Source: Sphingopyxis sp. H053 (GTDB lineage Bacteria; Pseudomonadota; Alphaproteobacteria; Sphingomonadales; Sphingomonadaceae). From it: a stretch of 64,000 nt of DNA. Under the pieces are notes generated by a model. That model saw nothing but the letters and a program-made list of their open reading frames with translations, did no database searches and was not told where the DNA came from. This document shows positions 56,996 through 64,000 of this stretch, piece after piece. Position 1 is the stretch's first letter. The number at the start of each line of letters is the position of its first letter. The stretch lies in NCBI RefSeq assembly GCF_001468225.1, contig NZ_LNRU01000005.1:124001-188000 (forward strand), in the 5' to 3' direction. A program made the position numbers and the translations under genes.

Positions 56996-57868
56996 TTCAG
57001 CAGCTTGCGCGAATATTTCAGCGCCCTGTCGGGCATATCCCGCTTCAGCGACAAGATTCGAGAACCAGCGCGCCAGCCGCGCGATACGAGCCGTGTCGGG
57101 CAAGCGCTCCGCCGTCAGATAGAGGCTGCGGTCGATTTCGATCTGCACCGCGTGGACGGCGTGCGCCGGGCGGCCGTGCGTTCGGATGATATGACCGCCG
57201 GCATAGGGCTGATTGCGCGCGACGGGCTCGTTCAATCGTTCGGCCGATGCCACCGCGAGGTCGATCAGCCAATCGCCCGCGGTTTCGCCAAAACGATCGC
57301 CGATAATGATTCGCGCGCCGTGCCCCGGCTGGCCGGCCGGAATCGGCGGCATCGAATGGAGATCGATCAATATCGCATGGCCATGTTCATCGCGCGCCGC
57401 GGTCAACGCGTCGGCGAGGGCGGCGTGGTACGGCCGGTGGAAGGATTCGAGGCGCCATTCCAGCGCCGCGCCGTCGATCGGCCGCTTCCATAGCGGACCG
57501 CAATCGGCGAGTCGCGTCGGCACGACGCCAAGCCCTGCCCGCTCCTTGCGCCCCGGCGCCGAAAATTGCGCGCGCAGCGGCATGGCAACCTCGCCGGGCG
57601 CCATCTGCCCTTCGCCGCGATTGAGGTCGGCGACGGCGCGCGCCCACAGCGCGTGGACAACCGTCGCGCCGGCGTCGGCGGCGCCGGCCGCGATCAGGTC
57701 GCACCAGCTGTCTTCGAGTCGTTCGAGGTGCGGCCGGTCGACCCGCGCCGCGCTCAATATCTCGGGCGGATAGATGCGTCCCGCGTGCGGCACCGACACG
57801 ACGACGGGGCCACTCGCCGCGGGCCGGTTGACAGCGATGGCGGCGGGCGAGATGGTGCGGGACGGCAT
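56993..57868 (-). CDS. N-formylglutamate amidohydrolase family protein
   Basis: 291 residues. Segments VVSVPHAGRIYPPEILS, LERLEDSWCDLIAAGAADAG, ILIDLHSMPPIPAGQPGHGA and PYAGGHIIRTHGRP are family hallmarks, with His and Asp likely binding a metal. Family members cleave N-formyl-glutamate in histidine breakdown or act on other N-acyl amino acids; no hut genes are nearby, so the substrate is open. It is divergent from cpdR (141 bases), a neighbourhood seen in other alphaproteobacteria. Confidence 0.85.
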   Translation of the reverse strand: MPSRTISPAAIAVNRPAASGPVVVSVPHAGRIYPPEILSAARVDRPHLERLEDSWCDLIAAGAADAGATVVHALWARAVADLNRGEGQMAPGEVAMPLRAQFSAPGRKERAGLGVVPTRLADCGPLWKRPIDGAALEWRLESFHRPYHAALADALTAARDEHGHAILIDLHSMPPIPAGQPGHGARIIIGDRFGETAGDWLIDLAVASAERLNEPVARNQPYAGGHIIRTHGRPAHAVHAVQIEIDRSLYLTAERLPDTARIARLARWFSNLVAEAGYARQGAEIFAQAAE

Positions 57869-58008
57869 AAGCGATGGGTGGCAAAAAAAGCGGGACGAAT
57901 CCAGCGCCGCGCGTCAATTTGTTAAATCTCTGACGCTATGCAGGGCGTGACAGAGGGGGCAGCCGACCGGAACCGGCTGCGCCGAAGGACCAGGGAACAG
58001 ATTTCAAC

Positions 58009-58386
58009 ATGATTCGCATTTTGCTGGCCGAAGATGACGACGTGATGCGCGAGTATCTCGCACGCGCGCTGACCAGTGCCGGCTATCACGTCACTGCGGT
58101 CGATCGCGGCACCGCCGCAGTCCCCTATATCGATTCGGGAACGTTCGATCTTTTGCTGTCGGACATCGTGATGCCCGAGATGGACGGGATCGAACTCGCC
58201 CAGCACACGGCGAAGGCCGCGCCGCAGACGCAGGTGATGTTCATCACGGGCTTTGCCGCGGTTTCGCTGCGTGCCGAGGAAAATGTGCCGCAGGCAAAGC
58301 TGCTGTCGAAACCCTTCCACCTCAAGGATCTGGTGCGCGAGGTCGACAATATGTTCGGTCGCAGCGACCGCTCCAGCCAACAATAA
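58009..58386 (+). CDS. cpdR: response regulator CpdR
   Basis: 125 residues, a receiver domain without an output domain. Acidic pocket ILLAEDDDVMREYL, phosphoacceptor Asp 52 in LLLSDIVMPEMDG, and Lys 101 in LLSKPFHLKDLVREVD. Length and the NMFG end match CpdR. In Caulobacter, unphosphorylated CpdR loads ClpXP at the cell pole for cell-cycle proteolysis; phosphate comes through CckA-ChpT, which are not in this window. AGGGAAC lies upstream of the ATG. Confidence 0.93.
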   Translation: MIRILLAEDDDVMREYLARALTSAGYHVTAVDRGTAAVPYIDSGTFDLLLSDIVMPEMDGIELAQHTAKAAPQTQVMFITGFAAVSLRAEENVPQAKLLSKPFHLKDLVREVDNMFGRSDRSSQQ

Positions 58387-58457
58387 CGACGCCGCCGCAC
58401 GCGAAGGGCTTGCCAAGTCGCGCGGAGGCATTTAGGGGGCGCGTCACCCCAAGGGAT

Positions 58458-58532
58458 GGGCGTGTAGCTCAGTGGTAGAGCACTGTGTTGACATCGCAGG
58501 GGTCGCAAGTTCAATCCTTGCCACGCCCACCA
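58458..58532 (+). tRNA. tRNA-Val (anticodon GAC)
   Basis: 75 bases with encoded CCA. Acceptor GGGCGTG pairs with CACGCCC; D-loop TAGCTCAGTGGTAGAG; anticodon arm CTGTG-TTGACAT-CGCAG gives GAC; T-arm GCAAGTTCAATCCTTGC. Followed at once by a terminator. Confidence 0.96.
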
Positions 58533-58534
58533 TT

Positions 58535-58571
58535 AAAAACGCCGCCACCCCGATGGGTTGGCGGCGTTTTT
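58535..58571. terminator. bidirectional terminator after tRNA-Val
   Basis: AAAAACGCCGCCA (58535-58547) pairs perfectly with TGGCGGCGTTTTT (58559-58571), loop 11 bases. T-runs on both strands let it end both the tRNA-Val transcript and the convergent SDR gene. Confidence 0.92.
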
Positions 58572-58575
58572 GCTT

Positions 58576-59367
58576 TCAGGCCATGCCGCGCGCGAGATCT
58601 CCGCGTGACGCGTCGCCGATCTGGCTGCCGCCGTCGCAGTCGAGGATCGTGCCGGTGATATATCCCGCCGCGGGCGAGCAGAGGAATACCGCCGATTCGG
58701 CGACCTCCTCGACCTCGCCCCAGCGCTTCATCGCGATGCGGTCGAAATGCGACTGGCGCGTCGCGGCGTCGGGCGCCAAGCGCGCCATGCCCTCGGTCCC
58801 CGCAATCGGCCCCGGCGAGATGCCGTTGACGCGCACCTCGGGTCCCCATTCGAGCGCCAGCACGCGAATCAACTGGTTGATCCCCGCCTTTGCGGCGCAG
58901 GCGTGCGCTTGCAGCGCTGAAGCATTGACCGCCTGCCCCGCGGTGATCGCGATCAGCGACGCGCCCGGACGGTTGAGCAAATCGTGGCAGCCGCGGAACA
59001 CGTTGAAGGTGCCGTTGAGATCGATGTCGACCACGGTACGAAACGCATTCGCCGACATGCCAAGCGCCGGCGCGAGAAAATTGCCCGCCGCGCCCGAAAT
59101 GACGATGTCCATCGGCCCAAGTTCGCCTGCGACGCGTTCCATCACGCCGCGGATCGCCGCATAGTCGCGCACGTCGCCCGACAGGCCGAGCGCGCCCTCG
59201 CCGATGTCCGCCGCCGCGCGCGCCGCCTTGTCGGGGTCGCGGCCGGCAACGGCGACCTTGGCGCCGAGTTCGGCGAAGCGCTTGGCGATACCCAAGTTGA
59301 TGCCGCTCGTCCCGCCGGCGACAAAGGCCGTCTTACCGGCCAGCAGATTATCGCGGAATGTCGTCAT
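58576..59367 (-). CDS. 2,4-dienoyl-CoA-reductase-type SDR oxidoreductase
   Basis: 263 residues from the ATG at 59367 (GGGAGAGAC upstream). Rossmann start TAFVAGGTSGINLGIAKRFA. The usual SDR Tyr-x3-Lys is replaced by HACAAKAG, with the catalytic-type Lys kept but no Tyr; this and NGISPGPIAGTEGMARLAP are the pattern of the 2,4-dienoyl-CoA reductase (DECR) subgroup. It probably uses NADPH in breakdown of unsaturated fatty acids. Divergent from the alpha/beta hydrolase gene (95 bases). Confidence 0.85.
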   Translation of the reverse strand: MTTFRDNLLAGKTAFVAGGTSGINLGIAKRFAELGAKVAVAGRDPDKAARAAADIGEGALGLSGDVRDYAAIRGVMERVAGELGPMDIVISGAAGNFLAPALGMSANAFRTVVDIDLNGTFNVFRGCHDLLNRPGASLIAITAGQAVNASALQAHACAAKAGINQLIRVLALEWGPEVRVNGISPGPIAGTEGMARLAPDAATRQSHFDRIAMKRWGEVEEVAESAVFLCSPAAGYITGTILDCDGGSQIGDASRGDLARGMA

Positions 59368-59462
59368 GTCTCTCTCCCTTGCTCGATACTGAAAGCGATC
59401 CGGGGTTGACGGATCGAAACCAGTCGCCTTTTGAAACTGGAACAGACAGCAAGGATGATCCG

Positions 59463-60332
59463 ATGGCAAGTGCCGGCCCGACCTCGAACAGCTTCATCTC
59501 GCAGCGGCTGAAGCTGCATTATGTCGACTGGGGCAATCGCGGCGCCCCGCCGCTGCTGCTCGTCCACGGCGGACGCGACCATTGCCGCAATTGGGACTGG
59601 GCCGCCGAGAAATTGCGCGATCGCTATCATATCATTGCCCCCGATCTGCGTGGTCATGGTGACAGCGCATGGTCGCCCGACGGCAATTACGCGATGGACA
59701 CTTTTGTCTATGACCTCGCGCAGTTGGTCCACCAGCTCGACCTTGGTCCACTCTCGATCGTCGCGCATTCGATGGGGGGCAATATCGCGCTGCGCTATAC
59801 GGGCCTTTACCCCGAGAATGTCCGCAAGCTCGTCGCGATCGAGGGGCTCGGCCCCTCTCCGAAGGTGATCGCCGAGCGCGCGAAGACGGGTTATGCCGAA
59901 CGCTTCCGCAAATGGATCGACGACAAGCGCCAGGCCGCCGGGCGCACCCCGCGCCGCTATGCGACGCTCGAAGACGCGCTCGCACGCATGATGGGCGAGA
60001 ACAGCTATCTGACCGAGGTGCAGGCGCGCCACCTGACCATCCACGGCATCAGCCGCAACGAGGATGGCACGTGGAGCTGGAAGTTCGACAATTACCTCAA
60101 TGTCTGGCCCGCCTTCGACATGCCGCAGGACGACATCGCCGCGCTGTGGGGCGCGATCACCTGCCCCACCCTCTTGCTCTATGGCGCGAACAGTTGGGCC
60201 TCGAATCCCGAAAAGGACGGGCGCCTCGTCCATTTCAACACCGCCAAGGTGATCGAGTTCGAAAATGCGGGCCACTGGCTGCACCACGACCAGTTCGACC
60301 GGTTCATATCCACGCTAGACGAATTCCTCTAA
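59463..60332 (+). CDS. alpha/beta hydrolase
   Basis: 289 residues from the ATG at 59463 (AAGGAT upstream). Oxyanion LLLVHGGRDHCRNWDW, nucleophile elbow VAHSMGGNIAL with catalytic Ser, and GPLPH-like C-terminal FENAGHWLHHDQF with the catalytic His. An inserted helical cap (about 135-210) covers the site. It is an esterase- or epoxide-hydrolase-like enzyme of unknown substrate; adjacency to the DECR-type gene suggests lipid or acyl-CoA metabolism, but this is weak. Confidence 0.88.
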   Translation: MASAGPTSNSFISQRLKLHYVDWGNRGAPPLLLVHGGRDHCRNWDWAAEKLRDRYHIIAPDLRGHGDSAWSPDGNYAMDTFVYDLAQLVHQLDLGPLSIVAHSMGGNIALRYTGLYPENVRKLVAIEGLGPSPKVIAERAKTGYAERFRKWIDDKRQAAGRTPRRYATLEDALARMMGENSYLTEVQARHLTIHGISRNEDGTWSWKFDNYLNVWPAFDMPQDDIAALWGAITCPTLLLYGANSWASNPEKDGRLVHFNTAKVIEFENAGHWLHHDQFDRFISTLDEFL

Positions 60333-60378
60333 ACGGGTCGCCGGTTGCGCGCGGCGATGCGCGATGAGAGGCGGCGCG

Positions 60379-61104
60379 ATGGCCTATACGGGGCAGGTTT
60401 CGAGGCAGCAGAAGCTCGTATCGGGCGGCGGCGCGCTGCTCGCGGTCGGTGCGGTGGGGCTCGGCCTTGCGAGCGGCCTCGATCTCGATGTCGTCCGCAA
60501 GGCCAGCGACGCGATCGCGGCGATCGCCCTCCCCGCGCGCCCACCACCACGCGAGGAGGCCCAGCCGGCAAAGGCGCCGAGCGAAAAGGCGAGCGGCAAG
60601 GCGTCGGCGGCGAACAAGCATGCCAAAGCCGCCGCGGTCGCCGCACCGCCGCCCAAGCTGCCTCCCATCGCGCCGCCGATTGCCGCCGCGCCGCGCCCGG
60701 GCGCCGGGAACGACGCGTCGGCGGGGGCGACGCCGAATCCCGGCCCCGGATCGGGCGCAGGCGGGCGCGGCGACGGCACCGGCGCGGGCGGTGCGGGCAC
60801 CGGAACCGGCGGCGGGACCAAGGCCGTCTGGCGCAGCGGTACGATCCGCGACCGCGACTATCCGCGCGAAGCCAGCCGCGCGAAAGCGGGCGGCGAGGTC
60901 GAAGTGCGCTTCACCATCGAAGCCAGCGGCCGCGTCCGCGGCTGCCGCGTGACACGGCCCAGCGGCGATACCTCGCTCGACCGGACGACGTGCGAGCTGA
61001 TCGAGGAACGTTTCCGCTTCAAGCCCGCGACCAACGCCGCCGGCGAACCCGTCGCGAGCCAATATGGCTGGCGGCAGAGCTGGTGGCTCGAACGCCGACA
61101 CTAG
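60379..61104 (+). CDS. TonB-like energy transducer protein
   Basis: 241 residues from the ATG at 60379, with AGAGG 8 bases upstream; an ATG five codons earlier is possible. A membrane helix (about 13-32) is followed by a Pro/Ala/Lys- and then Gly-rich spacer (about 55-150) that could span the periplasm, and a C-terminal TonB domain (about 150-241: YPREASRAKAGGEVEVRF, LIEERFRFKPATN). It probably carries proton-motive energy from ExbB/D to the siderophore receptor next to it; exbB/D are not in the window. Confidence 0.85.
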   Translation: MAYTGQVSRQQKLVSGGGALLAVGAVGLGLASGLDLDVVRKASDAIAAIALPARPPPREEAQPAKAPSEKASGKASAANKHAKAAAVAAPPPKLPPIAPPIAAAPRPGAGNDASAGATPNPGPGSGAGGRGDGTGAGGAGTGTGGGTKAVWRSGTIRDRDYPREASRAKAGGEVEVRFTIEASGRVRGCRVTRPSGDTSLDRTTCELIEERFRFKPATNAAGEPVASQYGWRQSWWLERRH

Positions 61105-61142
61105 GCGTCCTTCTCTCAACTGGTATCGATTGCGACGATGTC

Positions 61143-61155
61143 GCGAATGATTCGC
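61143..61155 (+). promoter_or_regulatory. Fur-like operator upstream of the siderophore receptor
   Basis: GCGAATGATTCGC is a perfect 13-base palindrome, within ATGATTCGCATT-type Fur-box sequence, and lies just before TTGACT (61163-61168), a likely -35 element. Iron-replete Fur binding here would repress the receptor. The spacer to a -10 near 61184 is about right but weak. Identified by eye only. Confidence 0.6.
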
Positions 61156-61224
61156 ATTAGAGTTGACTTTGCAATCGACTCTCAATAGCGGCGCCCCCAA
61201 CCAATCACAAAATAGGGGTTTACC

Positions 61225-63615
61225 GTGAAGCCATCGACATCTGCCTCATTCCTCGCGCTCTCCTGCGTCGGCAGCCTTATCAGCGCACCGGCTTTCGCCG
61301 CCGACGCCGCGGACGCGCAGGATGCGCCCGGTGGCCGCAGCGAGATCATCGTCAACGGCTCACTCGCCAATGAGGTGGAATCGCCGAAGTCGACCGCGCC
61401 GCTTGTCGACACGCCGCAGACGATCACGGTCGTGTCGCAAGAGCAGATCCGCCAGCAGAACCTGCTGACGCTGCGCGACGCCTTGGCGACGATCCCCGGC
61501 ATCACATTCGGGGCGGGCGAAGGCGGCGGCGGTTATGGCGACTCGATCAACCTGCGCGGCTATTCGGCGAACAACGACCTGACGGTCGACGGTGTGCGCG
61601 ACAGCGCGCAGTACAGCCGCACCGACCCCTTCAACCTGCAGCAGATCGAAGTCTATAACGGCGCGAACTCGGTCTTTAACGGATCGGGCAGCGTCGGCGG
61701 CACGATCAACCTCGTCAGCAAGATCCCCTTTGCGCGGAGCGCCACGACGGTGCAGGCGGCGGTCGGCACCGACAATTATTATCGCGCGGCCGTCGACAGC
61801 AACTGGCGCGTCAACGACCTGATCGCCGTCCGCCTGAACGCCATGTATCACGAGAATGACGTACCGGGCCGCGACGTCGAATCCTACAAGCGCTGGGGCG
61901 TGGCGCCGTCGATCACGATCGGGGTCGACAGCGATACCAGCCTGACGCTCGCCTATATCCATCAGGACGACGACAATACGCCGATCTATGGCGTTCCGTT
62001 CATTCTCGGCGCCGTCAACAACGGTCCGCTGCCCGGTGTCGATGACAGCGACTATTTTGGGATCGTCAACCTCGACAAGCAGAAGACCAAGGTCGATCGC
62101 CTGACCGCGACCTTCCGCCACGCGTTCAGCGACAATGTTTCGATCCGCAACCTGACCCGCTGGCAGCGCGTCCACCAGTACAGCCAGACGAGCGCGCCGC
62201 AGGGCGTCTTCTGTCTTGCGAACGGCCTCCAGCCGATCGGCGCGAACGCGGCTGCCACGGTCGGCATCCCCTGCCCCGCCGGCCAGAATACGCCGGGCAC
62301 CTATTATCCTTCGGGACCGCGCGGCCTCGTGCGCGATCAGGTCAACGATCTGTTGCACAACCAGACCGACCTCACCGTCGTCAGCGGCGCGAAGGGCGGC
62401 CTGTTCAATACGCTGGTGATCGGCGCGTCTTACAGCCAGGAAGATTATTCGATCGAGAATGCACAGTTGCTGCGCAATCCCGGCGGCGCGCTGCCGAACC
62501 CGGTGTTGCCGCCGATCAGCCTGTCGAACCCGAACACTGTCTGGACCGGCCCGGTCAATTATGTCCGCACGGGCAACAGCTATGGCGACACGCGCAACTG
62601 GGCGATCTATGCGTTCGACACGCTCGAAATCTCGCCGATGTTCGAGATCAACGCGGGTGTCCGCTATGAAAATGCGCGCAACATCTTCCACGCCGACACG
62701 GTGACGACGCCGGCGACCGGCGCGGTCTACACGCGCGGCCCCAACCAGATCAGCGACGAGAATCTCTTCTCGTACCGCGCCGGCGCGGTGTTCCACCCGA
62801 TGGAGAATGTCAGCCTCTACGCCGCCTATGGCAACGCCAAGACGCCGACTTCGGCCAGCGTCCGCGCGGGCTGCGGCCTGCCGGCAAGCCCGACGGCGGC
62901 CGATCCCTGTGCGACGGCACCCGAAAAGGCGCGGAACATCGAATTCGGCGCCAAGGCCGAACTGATGGACAAGAAGCTGCTGCTGACCGCCGCGGTGTTC
63001 CGCAACGAGCGCACCAATTATCGCGTGCCGTCGAACGACCCGGCGCAACCCGCTTCGCTTCAGATCCTCGATGGCCGCTCGCGCGTCGACGGTTTCGCGC
63101 TCGGCGCGAGCGGCAATGTCACGCCGGAATGGGCGATCTTTGCGAACTACACCTACCTCGACGGCAAGGTGAAGCAGAGCGTTTCGGATTTCTGCCTTGC
63201 CAACCCGGGAAGCACCGGTTGCGGCAATAGCGCCGCCATTCCCGATCCGCAGCGCGGCGATCGGCTGTTCCAGACGCCCAAGCATTCGGGCAGCCTGTTC
63301 ACCACCTATGTCTTTCCGTTCGGGCTGCAGGTCGGTTACGGCCTGACCTATCAGGGCAAGTTCACGACGCACCAGCGCAACCTGGCGCAGCGCGCGCCGC
63401 TGTCGGTCGACGATTATCTGATCCACCGCGCATTCGTGTCGTACGACTTCAAGAACGGCCTGGTGGCGCAGGTCAACGTCCAGAACTTCACGAATGAGGA
63501 TTATTACACCGGCGTCCGCAACAATGTGAACGCGACGACGGGCGCCGTGACGGGCGGTTGGGCGGTCCCCGGCGAATCGCGCTCGGCGGTGTTCAGCCTC
63601 TTCTACAACTTCTGA
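61225..63615 (+). CDS. TonB-dependent siderophore receptor
   Basis: 796 residues from a GTG with AGGGG upstream. Signal peptide 1-25 (APAFA), plug domain with TPQTITVVSQEQIRQQNLL, DSINLRGYSANNDLTVDGVR and VFNGSGSVGGTINLVSK, and a 22-stranded barrel ending AVFSLFYNF with the terminal Phe. It resembles catecholate receptors such as Fiu/BfrD-type; the ligand is inferred. It imports ferric siderophore across the outer membrane. The next gene is PiuC, a usual partner. Confidence 0.93.
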   Translation: MKPSTSASFLALSCVGSLISAPAFAADAADAQDAPGGRSEIIVNGSLANEVESPKSTAPLVDTPQTITVVSQEQIRQQNLLTLRDALATIPGITFGAGEGGGGYGDSINLRGYSANNDLTVDGVRDSAQYSRTDPFNLQQIEVYNGANSVFNGSGSVGGTINLVSKIPFARSATTVQAAVGTDNYYRAAVDSNWRVNDLIAVRLNAMYHENDVPGRDVESYKRWGVAPSITIGVDSDTSLTLAYIHQDDDNTPIYGVPFILGAVNNGPLPGVDDSDYFGIVNLDKQKTKVDRLTATFRHAFSDNVSIRNLTRWQRVHQYSQTSAPQGVFCLANGLQPIGANAAATVGIPCPAGQNTPGTYYPSGPRGLVRDQVNDLLHNQTDLTVVSGAKGGLFNTLVIGASYSQEDYSIENAQLLRNPGGALPNPVLPPISLSNPNTVWTGPVNYVRTGNSYGDTRNWAIYAFDTLEISPMFEINAGVRYENARNIFHADTVTTPATGAVYTRGPNQISDENLFSYRAGAVFHPMENVSLYAAYGNAKTPTSASVRAGCGLPASPTAADPCATAPEKARNIEFGAKAELMDKKLLLTAAVFRNERTNYRVPSNDPAQPASLQILDGRSRVDGFALGASGNVTPEWAIFANYTYLDGKVKQSVSDFCLANPGSTGCGNSAAIPDPQRGDRLFQTPKHSGSLFTTYVFPFGLQVGYGLTYQGKFTTHQRNLAQRAPLSVDDYLIHRAFVSYDFKNGLVAQVNVQNFTNEDYYTGVRNNVNATTGAVTGGWAVPGESRSAVFSLFYNF

Positions 63616-63622
63616 TTCCGGT

Positions 63623-63657
63623 GGGGCGGGCACGGCGATTGCCGTGCCCGCCCCTTT
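63623..63657 (+). terminator. terminator after the siderophore receptor
   Basis: GGGGCGGGCACGGC (63623-63636), loop GATT, GCCGTGCCCGCCCC (63641-63654), then TTT. Fourteen perfect pairs; the T-run is short. It sits between the receptor and piuC and may let only part of the transcripts continue. Confidence 0.8.
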
Positions 63658-63675
63658 CGCTCTAGAAGCGGCGCC

Positions 63676-64000
63676 ATGATCCGCATCATTCCCGACGTGC
63701 TCGATGCCGACGGCGTCGCAAAGCTCCGATCGATTCTCGACGCCGCCGACTGGGTCGACGGCAACGAGACATCGGGTCCGCAGGCTGCGCTCGCCAAACG
63801 CAACCAGCAGCTCCCCGAATTCGGCGAGGCGGCCGGCGAAGCGGGGCGCCTCGTGCTCGACGCGCTGGGCCGCAGCCCGCTGTTCATCGCCGCTGCGTTG
63901 CCGCTCAAAATCTATCCGCCCTATTTCAACCGCTATGCCGGCGGCGAGAATTTTGGCGATCATATCGACAATGCGATCCGCATCCGTCGCGGCAGCGATT
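63676..64000 (+). CDS. piuC: Fe(II)/2-oxoglutarate dioxygenase PiuC, truncated by the window edge
   Basis: The first 108 residues are visible ([20 protein letters not shown] onward); the frame runs off the window. [20 protein letters not shown] contains the first HxD iron ligands (His-x-Asp in GDHIDNAI). Length and motifs match the PKHD-type PiuC/YbiX family, whose genes sit next to catecholate receptors. It probably modifies or helps process the siderophore; its exact reaction is not settled. AGAAGCGGCG precedes the ATG. Confidence 0.9.
   Translation, partial: MIRIIPDVLDADGVAKLRSILDAADWVDGNETSGPQAALAKRNQQLPEFGEAAGEAGRLVLDALGRSPLFIAAALPLKIYPPYFNRYAGGENFGDHIDNAIRIRRGSD

Noticed and set aside
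61360..63963. 867-codon open frame opposite the siderophore receptor
   Set aside because: Antisense shadow crossing the terminator and into the start of piuC; no motif.

Overview
The window looks like chromosomal DNA from a GC-rich alphaproteobacterium of the Sphingomonadales, most like Sphingopyxis or a close relative. This judgement rests on recognised proteins (a mitochondrial-type 14-subunit complex I operon, CpdR, DUF1467 and DUF2842 proteins, a branched-chain 2-oxoacid dehydrogenase, TonB-dependent receptor plus PiuC) and on short palindromic intergenic repeats of the kind common in sphingomonads. No prophage, IS element, CRISPR array or rRNA was seen. No gene-free stretch exceeds about 300 bases; the longest (32897-33176 and 8885-9116) show nothing I can name.

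Layout. 65-8884: a WalW-type deacetylase, a histidine-kinase-like protein with a weak ATPase domain, an Lrp regulator, a TPR-like exported protein, a histidine-less Hpt-like protein divergent from a large membrane-anchored coiled-coil protein, and RsgA. 9117-28319, all on the minus strand and nearly all joined by ATGA-type overlaps: nuoABCDEFGHIJKLMN followed by birA, coaX, RNase J and a DUF1467 gene. Three extra genes sit inside the nuo operon: a GTG-started exported protein between nuoD and nuoE, an exported Cys protein between nuoF and nuoG, and a 45-residue membrane peptide between nuoG and nuoH. Two inverted-repeat pairs flank nuoK. 28549-33815: a YbjN protein, SuhB-like phosphatase, cupin, EF-P, OPT transporter and ThiE. 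33851-41954: a lipoprotein, an O-methyltransferase, then the central-carbon block [12 protein letters not shown] (minus strand), divergent from a small coiled-coil gene, zapA, 6S RNA, 5-formyl-THF cyclo-ligase and DUF2842.

42036-43355: tRNA-Asp and an AI-2E-family transporter. 43552-51323 is the most unusual part: four same-strand genes for three exported DUF11-type proteins and a 1695-residue predicted outer-membrane protein with DUF11, SdrD-B-like and Ig-like modules ahead of a long C-terminal beta-barrel. I see no named system that matches it; it looks like a surface-display or adhesion apparatus. 51390-55013: branched-chain 2-oxoacid dehydrogenase E2, E1-beta and E1-alpha. 55108-58571: thyA (TTG start) divergent from a short RadC-like JAMM protein, tRNA-Pro, a probable suhB/MmgR-like small RNA with a UUCG terminator, N-formylglutamate amidohydrolase, CpdR and tRNA-Val. 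58576-64000: a dienoyl-CoA-reductase-type SDR, an alpha/beta hydrolase, then an iron-uptake group (TonB-like transducer, Fur-like box, siderophore receptor, and PiuC cut by the window edge).

Gene starts were chosen from ribosome-binding sites, overlaps and family start positions. Alternative starts are noted in the entries. All family assignments come from reading motifs by eye, without database searches.
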